A stretch of DNA of 64,000 bases from Idiomarinaceae bacterium HL-53 (GCA_001458075.1 LN899469.1:496001-560000), one strand, 5' to 3'. Counted from the first letter of the stretch, positions 14,481-24,918 are shown. A program made the numbers and translations. Notes: generated by a model from the sequence alone, not told the origin.

Positions 14481-15752
14481 TTGGTAAACGAAACTTCAAA
14501 ATATCGCCGTGACATGGGCATGTTTGGCGTGTTTTTCATTGTAGTAAATGGCCTGATTGGTGCTGGTATTTTCGGACTTCCCGAGGCACTCCATGTTGCC
14601 GTGGGTACGTTTGCGCCTTGGCTTCTTTTGATTGGCGGCCTACTGGTTATGGCCATTGTCATTTGCTTCGCAGAGCTCACGAAGCTGACCGACCTCTCGG
14701 GCGGGCCACTGCGCTATGTCGGTGATGCGTTCGGCCCTTATCCAGGTTTTATCGTGGGTTGGACTTTCTTTGCAGCCCGACTGATCAGCCAAGGCGCTAA
14801 TGTGCTCGTGCTGGTTGCTTATGCGGCCGCACTTTGGCCTATTTTGGGGGTAGGAACGGCAAAAATTGTACTCATCGTTTCTATTCTGGGTGGGCTTACT
14901 ATCATTAACGTGATCGGTATCAAACGGGTTGTGGCTGTACTCGGTGCCATGACCCTTTTTAAACTGCTGCCTTTACTAATATTGATGGTTATCGGCATTG
15001 GTGCAGACTCTAATAATGGAGAGCTAGTGCTGCCACAGTTCAGTGCTGTCGAGGGAATTGCTTTAGCGGCGCTCTATGCCTTTGTCGGTTTTGAGAATGC
15101 CACGATTCCAGCGGGTGAAACCAAAGATCCCAAACGTGCCATGCCACGCGCCTTGATGATTGGCATTGCCACCGTCACGCTTATTTATTTTGGGCTGCAA
15201 TGGGCCTACAGCCACAGTATCATCGCAGGAACTGGGCCAGAGGCGCCCCTTACTTCGTTAGCAGGCGAATATGGCGGTGATATCGGAGCGTTGCTAATCG
15301 CTGCCACAATCGTAATGAGTGTGCTTGCCAACCTCACCGCCGGTCATACTTCTGCCAGTCGAATGCCCGCAGCACTTGCAGATGACGCCCTACTCCCCGC
15401 TTGGTTCGGAAAAGTATCTCGCTGGGGTACACCTGCCAACTCTATTGTGTTCTTTGGCATTGGCGCCATTTTGTTCTCATTATGGGATGATTTCTTAGCC
15501 CTTGCTGCGGTAAGCACATTGGCCAGATTGGTTGCTTACATCATGTCTATTATTGCGCTGCCAACGCTACGTCGAAGCGCGGGTTACCCCGCATTCAACA
15601 CAACTATTTTGCTCACAGCCCCCATTGCGCTGGCACTTAGCCTTTGGTTAGTCACGCAAACCAACGTGACACAATGGCAAACGCTCGGTGGCTTTGCGCT
15701 GGTCGGCACGTTGCTCTTTTTTGTCGCACGCAGAGACAATGCTGTGTTGTAG
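14481..15752 (+). CDS. APC-family amino acid permease
   Basis: A 423-residue integral membrane protein with about twelve hydrophobic segments. The first segment carries FFIVVNGLIGAGIFGLPEAL, the substrate-binding glycine motif of the amino acid-polyamine-organocation superfamily. SGGPLRYVGDAFGPYPGFIVGW and the FVGFENATIPAGETKDPKR loop are also typical. The start is a TTG at 14481 with a weak GAGTGG upstream; the ATG in MGMFG is a possible alternative. The substrate cannot be told. It stands alone, right of the cassette array. Confidence 0.85.
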   Translation: MVNETSKYRRDMGMFGVFFIVVNGLIGAGIFGLPEALHVAVGTFAPWLLLIGGLLVMAIVICFAELTKLTDLSGGPLRYVGDAFGPYPGFIVGWTFFAARLISQGANVLVLVAYAAALWPILGVGTAKIVLIVSILGGLTIINVIGIKRVVAVLGAMTLFKLLPLLILMVIGIGADSNNGELVLPQFSAVEGIALAALYAFVGFENATIPAGETKDPKRAMPRALMIGIATVTLIYFGLQWAYSHSIIAGTGPEAPLTSLAGEYGGDIGALLIAATIVMSVLANLTAGHTSASRMPAALADDALLPAWFGKVSRWGTPANSIVFFGIGAILFSLWDDFLALAAVSTLARLVAYIMSIIALPTLRRSAGYPAFNTTILLTAPIALALSLWLVTQTNVTQWQTLGGFALVGTLLFFVARRDNAVL

Positions 15753-15791
15753 CAACCGATGATTAAAAGGATAAAAGGAGATTGATACCTC

Positions 15792-15863
15792 ATGCCCGAA
15801 TACTTTGGCTCTTGCCTTTGCGGAACTGTGAAATTTGAGATTGATGAAAAGATAAGGAATAAC
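15792..15863 (+). pseudogene. Fragment of a GFA-family (glutathione-dependent formaldehyde-activating-like) gene
   Basis: An ATG behind AAAAGGAG starts MPEYFGSCLCGTVKFEID, the typical opening of GFA-domain proteins with the first zinc-ligand CxC. After 24 residues the frame runs without a stop into the signal peptide of the serine hydrolase gene. The rest of the GFA domain is missing, so this is a truncated gene start fused in frame to its neighbour. Confidence 0.65.
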
Positions 15864-16790
15864 ATGTTTCGATGGAGTGTTCTTTTACTCGCTCTCGCAG
15901 TAACTGGTTGCAACGGCGCAGCCAATAGTGCCTCTGCAATTTCCGATATGGGTTCGATTGCGAAAACATTTACCGCTGCTGCATTGTTACAACTCGCGCA
16001 ACGCGGTCAATTACAGCTCTCCGATACCATCGGCGATTTTTATCCAGCAGCACCTGAGGCTGTGAAACCCATCTCCCTTACCCAACTCCTGGCGCACTCA
16101 AGTGGCTTGGACAATTTTCACAACGATTCTGACTTTGAGCCAATGAACAAAGCCGAAGCGGTCTCTCGGATTTTATCCATGCCGCTCCTTGTCAAGCCGG
16201 GTGAAAGAGTTGCTTATTCCAATGCTGCATACACGCTGGTGGCGGCAATCGTAGAAGAGGTGAGTAACCAATCGTTTCAGTCGTACGTGCAAGAAAATTT
16301 GCTGACGCCGCTCAACTTAAATAGCACCGGTTTTTATCAAGACTCGCGCATACCTTTAGATCGCTTAGCGCGTGGCTACGGTGGCGACGCCCCCGGTAGC
16401 ACCACCTTTGAAAAAGGCCTTACCTGGGCACTTATCGGAGCGGGCGGTATGGTGACTTCGGTCAACGACTTAGCCACGTGGGCTGCCGCATTACAAAGTG
16501 GCTCCATATTCTCAGAGGGCGCAGAAAACTTAGCCCTCACCGAAGCAAATGAACGCTGGTTATTAGGTAGCTTGGCCCAAATTGAAATTAATGGTGAAGC
16601 GGTGATTCAAATGGGCGGGGGTACTGATTACGGCTATACCGCACTCATTCAGTTCGTGCCGAACCAAGAACTATTGGTAGTGCTTTTACTCAACGCGCAC
16701 AATAGTAAGTACAGCAATGCGACTCACCACCGACTCAGCAGAAATCATATCCTACCCATTTTGCAAGGAGTGGCACCGCTTAGCACATAA
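15864..16790 (+). CDS. Serine hydrolase (beta-lactamase class C fold) lipoprotein, internally shortened
   Basis: Read from the ATG at 15864, behind AAGGAAT, it has a lipoprotein signal with ALAVTGC (Cys16). The catalytic SxxK, SIAK, is at residues 31-34, followed by TFTAAALLQLAQRGQLQLSD; the YxN motif is YSNAAY and a GGGT element sits in place of the third motif. In homologues 40-60 residues separate the signal peptide from SxxK; here only about 15 do, so part of the N-terminal domain appears deleted. An in-frame GFA fragment lies just upstream, so translation from 15792 would give a chimera. Activity is doubtful. Confidence 0.7.
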   Translation: MFRWSVLLLALAVTGCNGAANSASAISDMGSIAKTFTAAALLQLAQRGQLQLSDTIGDFYPAAPEAVKPISLTQLLAHSSGLDNFHNDSDFEPMNKAEAVSRILSMPLLVKPGERVAYSNAAYTLVAAIVEEVSNQSFQSYVQENLLTPLNLNSTGFYQDSRIPLDRLARGYGGDAPGSTTFEKGLTWALIGAGGMVTSVNDLATWAAALQSGSIFSEGAENLALTEANERWLLGSLAQIEINGEAVIQMGGGTDYGYTALIQFVPNQELLVVLLLNAHNSKYSNATHHRLSRNHILPILQGVAPLST

Positions 16791-16878
16791 TCCTCGAAAG
16801 ATCGGCATTCACCTCAATTGAGTAGTAATAAACACCAATTCACGCTGTGATAGACAAAACCATTCATGAGGAATTGTT

Positions 16879-19305
16879 ATGAAACGCTTTTCGTTATGCT
16901 TACTTGGAGTCTTTGCAGTACTGAGCACGCTTAGTGCCGTGCAAGCTGCAAGTGAAGATTCAGGGTATCAGCAACCCAGCCAAGAGATTGTTGATATTGT
17001 AGATGCACCTCCAGCGCCGGCGGCAAGTGTGTCTCCTAAAGGTTCGGTATTGTTGGTAGCAGACTACCCTTCACTGCCGTCTATTGAAGACTTGGCGGCA
17101 CCTGAATTGCGCTTAGCCGGTCGCCGAGTCAACCCCGATAACCTAACCATGAGCCAACCTCGGTTTATTAAAGGCTTTCGGTTTGTTGATGTAGCAAGCG
17201 GTGATGCCATTTCCATTCGTGGTTTACCAGAAAACTTAAAAGCGCTTTATCCCACTTGGTCACCCGATGGGAATCAAATCGCGTTTATTCAACTTTTCAA
17301 CGACCGTGCTGAGCTATGGCGCATTGATCTAGAGCGTAAACGTGCCCAGCGTTGGTCACGCTTACCGGTGAACGCGATATGGGGTAACCCAGTGCAATGG
17401 GGCCCAGATAATCGCCATGCCTATGTACTCATTGCCCCTGAAAATCGCGGCAATGCGCCGATAGCTTCTAATGTTCCCACCGGGCCTGTGATTACCGAGA
17501 GCCGCGGTCGTACTGCGCCAGCGCGTACTTATCAAGATTTATTGGAAGACGAGTACGACGAGCAATTGTTCGATTACTACTTCCAAGGCCAATTGGTGCG
17601 TATGAACTTACGGGGTCGTATTGAAGAAGTAGGCGAAGCAGGCATTATTGCCGACTTTAGCCTCGCTCCGAACGGACTTTACTTACTCGTTGAACGTATT
17701 CAACGCCCTTATTCTTATGCCGTGCCGCATTACCGCTTCCCACGCCTTACCGAAGTATGGAATTTAGATGGTGATGCAATTTATGAAGTAGCTAATCAAC
17801 CGCTTGCAGACAATCTACCCATCGCCTTTGACGCGGTAGTAAACACCCCACGCAGTGCAAGTTGGAGAAGCGACGCCGACGCCACTTTAGTATGGGCAGA
17901 AGCGCAAGACGGTGGCGATCCTAATCAAGAAGCCGAAGTGCGCGACATTGTCTATCAACTCGGCGCGCCATTCTCCGCAGATCCAAACGTGCTAGCTGAG
18001 CTTTCTATGCGTTACGGCGGCATTATGGCGGGTAACAACCAAGTCGCGCTGGTGTTAGAGCGTATGTGGCGTGATCGGGAAGAGAAACTCTGGCGTGTCA
18101 GCCCAGCAGGTGCGCATGAACCGCAACTCGTGTGGGAGCGTTCGTGGGAAGATCGTTATAACGACCCAGGCCGCCCGGTAATGACTCAAAATGACCAAGG
18201 TCGCACGGTATTGCTTCTCGATGGTGAGCATATTTTACTTACCGGTGATGGCGCGAGTGACGAAGGCGAGCGTCCGTTTATCGACAAACGCCATTTAACT
18301 ACGGGTGAAACAGAACGTCTATGGCGCTCAGAAGCTCCTTTCTATGAAGTACCGCAAAGCGTCATCGACTATGGCTCAATGACATTCCTCACGCGCCGTG
18401 AAGGTGTAGATACGCCGCCAGATTTCTTTGTACGTGATTTAGCGAACAATGACCTTACGGCACTAACTGAAACGCCCCACCCCATGCCGCATACATTGGG
18501 CATTTCACGCGAGTTGATTCATTACGAGCGTGAAGATGGTTTAGCCATGTCGGCGACTCTGTTCTTACCTGCAGGCTACAATGTAGAGGAAGACGGCCCA
18601 TTACCGACCATTATTTGGGCGTACCCACGCGAGTTCCGCAGTAACGCGGCAGCGGCGCAGGTGTCTGGCTCACCTTATGAATTTAACCGCATAAGCTACT
18701 GGCGCCCGCAGTATTTAGCTACACAGGGCTACGCAGTACTAGATAACGCGACGATGCCCATTGTAGGTGAAGGTGACCAAGTGCCAAACGATACCTTTAT
18801 TGAACAGTTGGAAATGAATTCAAAAGCGGCGATTCAAGCGGGTGCTTCGCGCGGTGTGACCGATCCGAATCGCGTGGCGCTTGGCGGCCATTCATACGGC
18901 GCCTTTATGACCGCAAATGTATTAGCACATACCAACTTGTTCAAAGCCGGAATCGCACGCAGTGGTGCTTATAACCGAAGCCTCACCCCATTCGGTTTCC
19001 AGCGCGAAGAGCGCACCGTGTGGGACGACTCTGATTTATATATTCGCATGTCACCGTTTTTTGCCGCGGACAAAATCAAAACGCCATTGCTAATGATTCA
19101 TGGCACCGACGACAACAACTCGGGTACTTTCCCCATGCAAAGCGAACGCCTGTATCAAGCTGTGAAAGGTTTAGGCGGAACGGTTCGCTTGGTGATGTTA
19201 CCGCTTGAATCACATGGTTACCGCGCGCGCGAATCGGTGCTACACATGCTGTGGGAACAAACGACTTGGCTAGATGAGTTTGTGAAAAACGCAGACACTG
19301 AATAA
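16879..19305 (+). CDS. Exported S9-family peptidase, glutamyl endopeptidase-like (S9D)
   Basis: An 808-residue protein with a signal peptide (MKRFSLCLLGVFAVLSTLSA, cleavage near VQA). A beta-propeller-type region of roughly 500 residues with WSPDGNQIAFI-like repeats is followed by an alpha/beta hydrolase domain. The nucleophile is in GGHSYGAFM, the acid in HGTDDNN and the histidine in ESHGY. Opening words such as PPAPAASVSPKG and the insert pattern resemble the S9D group that includes plant chloroplast glutamyl endopeptidase. It probably degrades peptides in the periplasm. A single gene ending at a hairpin shared with the converging operon. Confidence 0.82.
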   Translation: MKRFSLCLLGVFAVLSTLSAVQAASEDSGYQQPSQEIVDIVDAPPAPAASVSPKGSVLLVADYPSLPSIEDLAAPELRLAGRRVNPDNLTMSQPRFIKGFRFVDVASGDAISIRGLPENLKALYPTWSPDGNQIAFIQLFNDRAELWRIDLERKRAQRWSRLPVNAIWGNPVQWGPDNRHAYVLIAPENRGNAPIASNVPTGPVITESRGRTAPARTYQDLLEDEYDEQLFDYYFQGQLVRMNLRGRIEEVGEAGIIADFSLAPNGLYLLVERIQRPYSYAVPHYRFPRLTEVWNLDGDAIYEVANQPLADNLPIAFDAVVNTPRSASWRSDADATLVWAEAQDGGDPNQEAEVRDIVYQLGAPFSADPNVLAELSMRYGGIMAGNNQVALVLERMWRDREEKLWRVSPAGAHEPQLVWERSWEDRYNDPGRPVMTQNDQGRTVLLLDGEHILLTGDGASDEGERPFIDKRHLTTGETERLWRSEAPFYEVPQSVIDYGSMTFLTRREGVDTPPDFFVRDLANNDLTALTETPHPMPHTLGISRELIHYEREDGLAMSATLFLPAGYNVEEDGPLPTIIWAYPREFRSNAAAAQVSGSPYEFNRISYWRPQYLATQGYAVLDNATMPIVGEGDQVPNDTFIEQLEMNSKAAIQAGASRGVTDPNRVALGGHSYGAFMTANVLAHTNLFKAGIARSGAYNRSLTPFGFQREERTVWDDSDLYIRMSPFFAADKIKTPLLMIHGTDDNNSGTFPMQSERLYQAVKGLGGTVRLVMLPLESHGYRARESVLHMLWEQTTWLDEFVKNADTE

Positions 19306-19309
19306 CAGC

Positions 19310-19344
19310 ATAGGCAGGGCTAACGAGCGAATAGTCCTGCCTAT
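19310..19344. terminator. Hairpin between converging genes
   Basis: ATAGGCAGG at 19310-19318 and CCTGCCTAT at 19336-19344 form a perfect 9-base stem with a 17-base loop, lying between the S9 peptidase and the GGDEF/EAL gene. The right arm overlaps the stop of the latter. The downstream sequence is AT-rich (AATTTA) but lacks a strong T-run, so termination efficiency is uncertain. Confidence 0.5.
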
Positions 19345-21659
19345 AATTTACTCTCAATATTGCTGTGACTCAGCGCCCAATCGAGCGCATTGGCTTCGGG
19401 TAAAGGACGAGAAAAGTAATAACCCTGAATGATTTCACACCCCAAGGATTGTAGCCTTCGACAGGTTTCTTGATCCTCTACACCCTCAGCCACCACTTTG
19501 CGCTCAAAACTGTCAGCAAGCTTTATAATGGACAAAGCAATCCTTTCATCAGCTACCGGACTCTGCATATCGCGGATGAAAGAACGATCGATCTTAATCT
19601 CATTGACTGGCAACAAACGAAAATATTCCAATGACGAGTAACCGACCCCAAAATCATCTAAAGAGAGGTTAAGTCCTAACTCATGACAAAACTTCAAACG
19701 TTGTTCGACGGTTTGAATATCATTCAACGCAGTCGTTTCCAGTAATTCCAGCTTTAACCGCGATGTTAATCGAACCGAAGTTCCTGCGAGCGCTTCACGC
19801 AAATCCGTATGAAATGAGTCCCCCAAAAAGTGAGTCGGACTCAGATTGATACTGAGATAGTAATCATGACCGTCACGCTCAAAACGTTGCAAGATCCGGA
19901 CAGCTTCATTCAGAACAAACGCTCCGAGCACCTTGGCAACCTCTGACTCTTCTATTTGCGTAATAAAATAATCGGGGCCTAACAAACCATGCTCTGGGTG
20001 ATTCCAACGAATGAGCCCCTCAAACCCTTCGACACGTTTCGTTCTTATATTGACTTGCGGTTGCAAATACAATTCAAACTCATTTGCTCCTAAGCCTCGC
20101 TTACAGTCACCTTGTATCTGCAATTGCGTTGTCGACAGGGAGTATTTCTGAACATCGAAAAAAGTGTACGTATTTTTACCTTGTTGCTTGGCAAGATGCA
20201 TTGCTTGGTTTGCATGTCGAATCAACTGGTCCCAATCGGACGACTCATCTGGGTAAAAGGCAACCCCCATACTCGCAGTCACCTCCAAACTCAGACTCTT
20301 AATTCGGATGGGTTGCGATAAATGGTTCATAAGCCGAGTAAATATAACATTATCTGCGCAGTCATTTGTCACGACAATAAACTCATCTCCTCCAAATCGA
20401 GAGACGACACCGCTTTCTTTAGTGGCAATAAGAAGGCGCTCAGCAATCTCTTTGAGTACGAGGTCTCCAACACAATGACCGTGTTGATCATTGATCTCTT
20501 TAAAACCATCGAGATCAATAAAACAAAAAGCCACTCGTTGCTTCAGGCAGATTCTTTCATTAATTAATTCCTTGATTTTCCGTCGGTTCGGCAGATTTGT
20601 GAGGACATCGTAGTTCGCAGAGCGCTCTAGGAGCAGATGCTGCTCCTTTTGCTCCCTCAGAAGCTTGTACCTCTCCAATAAATAGCCAATGGTTGTCGAT
20701 AATGCTTCTAACGCGTTCACCATTTCTAAAGAGTACTCATATTCTCGGTTCGCTAAACCAACCAAACCGACTAACGTCTGTCCAGAGTATATAGGAATGC
20801 CAAGATAGCGTTGAAGCTCAGGATGGCCCGGTGGCAAGTATCCTCTTCTGGGATCATTGAGTGCATCATTACTTATCACAGCACGACCCGAGATGATGGC
20901 TGCGCCCATTAAATTGTTAAGCTCACGAAAGTACATCCCCTCACTCTTTACCTTCGCGTACAGCGCTTGAGAAGCCTCGTTCCAAGAGAGGTTGGTAATC
21001 GCTCCCATCCGTATGTAGGGCTCCTGCGTTATCTCATCCAACAAAGTCTCGCCAATAAATCCGTATTCACTATCCGTCAGTTTGAGTAGCTCATTAAGCA
21101 CTTGCTCAAAAATTTCACTCATATCCTCACTCAGGAGAAATAGATTCTGTACGCGAAGAATTGCCTGTTCGACACCTTCGAGTAGAGTACCGGTTTCCCT
21201 CGACGTTGAATTGAGTAATTCCTCGACAGACTCTGTCAACATTTTAAACGCTTCTAGCTGTCTATCTTTAGGTTCCCATGAGTCACAACCCATCACCAAG
21301 ATCGCACCTATCTTGATGCCAGAGTTGTTTCGAAGCGGAATTCCGACGCCATTTTCGACACTACGAACTAGGAAAGGTGCATCTTCCGCTAACGCTTGCT
21401 CATATAAATCGAACGTCTCGGTTAAATATGAAACTTTATCCCCGAGGTAAGAAAGAATCTGTAGATACTTTCCATCAAACAATGAAACGACTACGATCTT
21501 CGCATCGAAGAGTTCACGCAGAACGAATGCGACCCTGTCCGTACGCGCAACAGTCAATGTATCTCTTGAACTCCGCCCGCCAGCGGCGGGAACGCTCTGA
21601 GTGTTCGCTCTTGTTGAACTTCGCATATTGATATTGACTCTCCAGTGAGTCATGCTCAT
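19341..21659 (-). CDS. GAF-GAF-GGDEF-EAL c-di-GMP signalling protein
   Basis: A 772-residue cytoplasmic protein without membrane spans. Two GAF-like sensory regions lie at about residues 42-145 and 180-325. A GGDEF domain follows with an intact RFGGDEF at 422-428 and no RxxD inhibitory site before it. A C-terminal EAL domain starts with EGLIRW at about 547, keeps the catalytic glutamate, and contains DDFGVGYSSLEY and EIKIDRSFI. It could therefore both make and degrade c-di-GMP. The ATG lies three bases after the chemoreceptor stop, so it is the third gene of a cheV-MCP operon. Confidence 0.9.
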   Translation of the reverse strand: MSMTHWRVNINMRSSTRANTQSVPAAGGRSSRDTLTVARTDRVAFVLRELFDAKIVVVSLFDGKYLQILSYLGDKVSYLTETFDLYEQALAEDAPFLVRSVENGVGIPLRNNSGIKIGAILVMGCDSWEPKDRQLEAFKMLTESVEELLNSTSRETGTLLEGVEQAILRVQNLFLLSEDMSEIFEQVLNELLKLTDSEYGFIGETLLDEITQEPYIRMGAITNLSWNEASQALYAKVKSEGMYFRELNNLMGAAIISGRAVISNDALNDPRRGYLPPGHPELQRYLGIPIYSGQTLVGLVGLANREYEYSLEMVNALEALSTTIGYLLERYKLLREQKEQHLLLERSANYDVLTNLPNRRKIKELINERICLKQRVAFCFIDLDGFKEINDQHGHCVGDLVLKEIAERLLIATKESGVVSRFGGDEFIVVTNDCADNVIFTRLMNHLSQPIRIKSLSLEVTASMGVAFYPDESSDWDQLIRHANQAMHLAKQQGKNTYTFFDVQKYSLSTTQLQIQGDCKRGLGANEFELYLQPQVNIRTKRVEGFEGLIRWNHPEHGLLGPDYFITQIEESEVAKVLGAFVLNEAVRILQRFERDGHDYYLSINLSPTHFLGDSFHTDLREALAGTSVRLTSRLKLELLETTALNDIQTVEQRLKFCHELGLNLSLDDFGVGYSSLEYFRLLPVNEIKIDRSFIRDMQSPVADERIALSIIKLADSFERKVVAEGVEDQETCRRLQSLGCEIIQGYYFSRPLPEANALDWALSHSNIESKL

Positions 21660-21662
21660 CCA

Positions 21663-23171
21663 TTACTGCATGATAAATTTTCTAGTTTCCAGATCTAACT
21701 TCTGACTTACATCTCCAACAGAATTCGCATTTTCAAAAACAACCCGACCTTGCTTCTCTTGCGTCATTTCCATGTCACTTAAGTGTTGAATACTAGTCGC
21801 AATCTCATTTGTCGCTGTAGCTTGTTCCTCTAATGCAGTTGAAATAGATAACACTGAATCCCTTACTTGAATTGCACTTTTTTCTATCTTGTCAAATTCA
21901 GCACCCGTGTTTTCCACCGCTTCCAAACTAGCAAGAGCGTCTTGCAAGCAAGCAACCACGATCGCAACCGAAGCATCACTCGATGAAATGAGCGCATTAA
22001 TGTTCTTCTGGATTTGCTCAGTAGAACCCTGCGTTTGAGACGCTAACTGCCTTACCTCGTCGGCCACTACTGCAAAACCCCGCCCTTGCTCTCCAGCACG
22101 CGCAGCCTCAATAGCAGCGTTGAGCGCCAATAGATTCGTTTGTTCCGCAATTGTATTTATTACGCCGAGGACTGTTCTTATATCATCAACAGAACTTGCC
22201 ATGCCGGTCACGGTCGCTTTAGCAGTGTCTAATTGCTCTGCGAGTTTCGATACCCCGGTCTTAGAGGTTACTACCGCATTTTTCCCTTTCTTGACAGCGT
22301 CTGAAGCCTGCAGAGCTGCTTGATTCGCATCACTGGCAAGTTGAGCCGTTTGATCAGCCGTAATTGACATTTCCTCGGTGGCAGCGGCTATTTGTTGAAC
22401 CTCCTTAAGTTTTTTCTCCATTCCTACAATCAGCTGTTCACCCGTTGCAATCAAAGAATCTGAATCGGATTTTATTTGAGACGACGCGCTTTGAATCACT
22501 GAAACCGTATCGCCAATTTTGTTCAGGGCCGTGTTGAATTGAATAATTGACTCAGAATTAATGTATGGACAACGATAAGTAAGATTGAGCTGTTCTCCCT
22601 CAGACATCGCACTCGTTACATTTAAAAATGCTTGCGAGACTTTGGCTTCTTTCAGCGACGCTTGCGCAATAATAATTAAGACAACCGACTCAGCTACGAC
22701 ATATAACGCATGAACCAATATGATAGAGAATGATAAGTATTCCTCCGGTAGAATATAGAATGAAGCACCGCTTGCTTGAAGATACATAAATAATATGTGG
22801 TGCACTGCGATAACAACCGCTGCAGATAGAATAACTAGCCAATCTCGAAACACCACGAGAATGGCTAATAGAACAAAGATCCCAAAGTGAATTTCAGTGA
22901 GCCCCATTGCAAGATGTATTTGCAAAGCCACTAGAAACATGAAGCTCACGCCAAAACTTACCCGCGAGAGCAATGTATCTCCTAGGTTCTTGTAGAACGC
23001 CCAAGGAATAATAACCGAAGGGATACCCACGATAAAGGCTGGAAGCCAAAATCCGTGCCATGAAGCAAGCCCAAACGCGATTATTAAAAGAAATAGGTTC
23101 GTCGCATTTGCAATTCTAAAAGCTAACGGTCTGAAGTTAAACGTTTCACTATCCAACACTTGCGTTTTCAT
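21663..23171 (-). CDS. Methyl-accepting chemotaxis protein with multi-span N-terminus
   Basis: A chemoreceptor of about 502 residues. Residues 15-185 hold roughly six membrane spans with short loops instead of the usual periplasmic sensor flanked by two spans. The signalling domain contains the hairpin tip [20 protein letters not shown] with [20 protein letters not shown], and the methylation helices include [11 protein letters not shown] and [13 protein letters not shown]. The ATG at 23171, behind GAGG, is preferred over an upstream TTG. There is no CheR-tethering pentapeptide at the C-terminus. The membrane-embedded input suggests sensing of an energy state or of a membrane-soluble signal. 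Confidence 0.88.
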   Translation of the reverse strand: MKTQVLDSETFNFRPLAFRIANATNLFLLIIAFGLASWHGFWLPAFIVGIPSVIIPWAFYKNLGDTLLSRVSFGVSFMFLVALQIHLAMGLTEIHFGIFVLLAILVVFRDWLVILSAAVVIAVHHILFMYLQASGASFYILPEEYLSFSIILVHALYVVAESVVLIIIAQASLKEAKVSQAFLNVTSAMSEGEQLNLTYRCPYINSESIIQFNTALNKIGDTVSVIQSASSQIKSDSDSLIATGEQLIVGMEKKLKEVQQIAAATEEMSITADQTAQLASDANQAALQASDAVKKGKNAVVTSKTGVSKLAEQLDTAKATVTGMASSVDDIRTVLGVINTIAEQTNLLALNAAIEAARAGEQGRGFAVVADEVRQLASQTQGSTEQIQKNINALISSSDASVAIVVACLQDALASLEAVENTGAEFDKIEKSAIQVRDSVLSISTALEEQATATNEIATSIQHLSDMEMTQEKQGRVVFENANSVGDVSQKLDLETRKFIMQ

Positions 23172-23204
23172 ACTGCACCTCAAAATATATACGATTCGCT
23201 CGAT

Positions 23205-24149
23205 TCAGCATTCTAAAGAACTTATAACGCGATCTATTTCGTTTTGTACCGCACTGACTAACTCATCAGGATGAAACTTAGCGATAAAATTATCCGCCCC
23301 AACCTTACGAACCATCGCTTCGTTAAAAACGCCCGATAAAGATGAGTGCAAAATTACCGCAATATTCTTTAAATCAGGATTAGATCTAATCTCAGCCGTC
23401 AAGGTGTATCCGTCCATATTGGGCATTTCTATATCGGAGAGAACAACTGGCACCTTATGAGTCAATGGAAGTTCGGTCTTATTCACTTCATCGGTTAACC
23501 ACTTTAACGCCTCGCTGCCATCCGTCGCGAGATGAAACTTAATACCAACTTCTTTAAGTGCATTAGCAATTTGCTTTCTGGCAACCATTGAGTCATCAAC
23601 CGCTAAAACCGTTAACTCATCACGGTTTATAGATGCCCATTTTTGCTTCATTTCCTCACTAACATGGGCTTCCTCACCAGAAATCTCGGCGTAGATTTTT
23701 TCCACATCGATCACTTGAACCAACTGATTGTCTACTTTTGTTACTGCAGTTAGGTAATGGTTGCGACCAACGCCATTAGGTGGCTGGGACACGTCTCCCC
23801 AATTGAGGTTTACGATTCGATCAACGCTGGAAACCAAAAAGCCCTGAATGTTTCTGTTGTATTCGGTTACGATAATGAAAAGACCACTATCATTGAGCTG
23901 CGTAGTTCCTCCCATCGCCTCGCTCAAATCTATCACTGGAACACTCGTGCCTCGCAAGTGAGCAATACCCTTCACATGAGCGTTTGCTCCGGGCATCTCC
24001 GAGAGCTCTACGGCGGGTATCACTTCTCGAACCTTGAATACATTGATTCCAAACTTTTGGCTCCCTCCTAATGAAAATAGCAACATTTCTAATCGATTAC
24101 TACCTGCTAAATTAGTTCTTGCGTCAACCGACGACATAATGTTACTCAT
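23205..24149 (-). CDS. cheV: Chemotaxis coupling protein CheV
   Basis: A 314-residue fusion of a CheW-like coupling domain (FSLGGSQKFGINVFKVREVI and KGIAHLRGTSVPVIDLSEAM) with a C-terminal receiver domain (AVDDSMVARKQI, SDIEMPNMDGYTL with the phospho-acceptor aspartate, LHSSLSG, and a lysine in FIAKFHPDE). CheV links chemoreceptors to CheA and may act as a phosphate sink. It is the first gene of the operon with the chemoreceptor and the GGDEF/EAL protein, about 34 bases before the former. Confidence 0.93.
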   Translation of the reverse strand: MSNIMSSVDARTNLAGSNRLEMLLFSLGGSQKFGINVFKVREVIPAVELSEMPGANAHVKGIAHLRGTSVPVIDLSEAMGGTTQLNDSGLFIIVTEYNRNIQGFLVSSVDRIVNLNWGDVSQPPNGVGRNHYLTAVTKVDNQLVQVIDVEKIYAEISGEEAHVSEEMKQKWASINRDELTVLAVDDSMVARKQIANALKEVGIKFHLATDGSEALKWLTDEVNKTELPLTHKVPVVLSDIEMPNMDGYTLTAEIRSNPDLKNIAVILHSSLSGVFNEAMVRKVGADNFIAKFHPDELVSAVQNEIDRVISSLEC

Positions 24150-24300
24150 TCAAGCCTCCAAGTGCTCATGCCAAAAGCTGTTTTAACGGAATGAAAATGC
24201 CCAAATTACTTCTAGTATACATTACCAAATGTTGAAATATTAGTAATGGTATAAGTTTTGTTGCTTAGTAGTCATTAATATTTTATTTAAGGAGAAATAG

Positions 24301-24918
24301 ATGAAGCTCTATGAAATGGCAATCGCACCCAACCCTCGCCGGGTGCGTATGTTTTTGGCTGAAAAAGGCCTGCTCGAGCAAGTCGAACGGATAGAACTTA
24401 ACTTACAGAAAGGCGAAAACTTAACGCCGGAATTTATTGCCAAAAACCCAATGAAAAAAGTACCGGTGTTAGAACTAGATGACGGCACCTGTATCAGTGA
24501 AACTATGGCCATTTCTCGCTATGTGGAAGAAGTTTTTCCAGAAACTCCGAGGCTTTTGGGCGAAACAGCCTTAGAAAAAGCAGAAGTTGAACAATGGTTA
24601 CGTTGGATCGAGTTTTATTTCTTCTTACCGACGGGCATGGCATTTCAGCATTTGAGCGGCTATTTCAAAGACCGCATGGAGCCTAACTTGGCTTGGGGCG
24701 AGAGCTGTAAAACCGATGTGGAGAAATTTTTTCATCGACTCGACAAACACTTAGCGAACCACGATTGGATTTGTACCGGACAATTTACCGCCGCGGATAT
24801 TAATGCGTTTTGCACAGTAGAGTTCGCACGTACGGTGCAAGTGCGAATTAAGCCTGAGCAAGTGCATCTTCAACGTTGGTTCGATGCTGTGAAATCACGC
24901 CCCTCAGCGGCTGTTTAG
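24301..24918 (+). CDS. Glutathione S-transferase family protein
   Basis: A 205-residue protein with an N-terminal thioredoxin-like domain ([19 protein letters not shown]; cis-proline region [19 protein letters not shown] with the glutathione-contacting SE) and a helical C-terminal domain containing FTAADINAF, the N-capping box. AAGGAG lies close before the ATG. It could detoxify electrophiles; the substrate is unknown. It is a single gene ended by a clear terminator. Confidence 0.88.
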   Translation: MKLYEMAIAPNPRRVRMFLAEKGLLEQVERIELNLQKGENLTPEFIAKNPMKKVPVLELDDGTCISETMAISRYVEEVFPETPRLLGETALEKAEVEQWLRWIEFYFFLPTGMAFQHLSGYFKDRMEPNLAWGESCKTDVEKFFHRLDKHLANHDWICTGQFTAADINAFCTVEFARTVQVRIKPEQVHLQRWFDAVKSRPSAAV

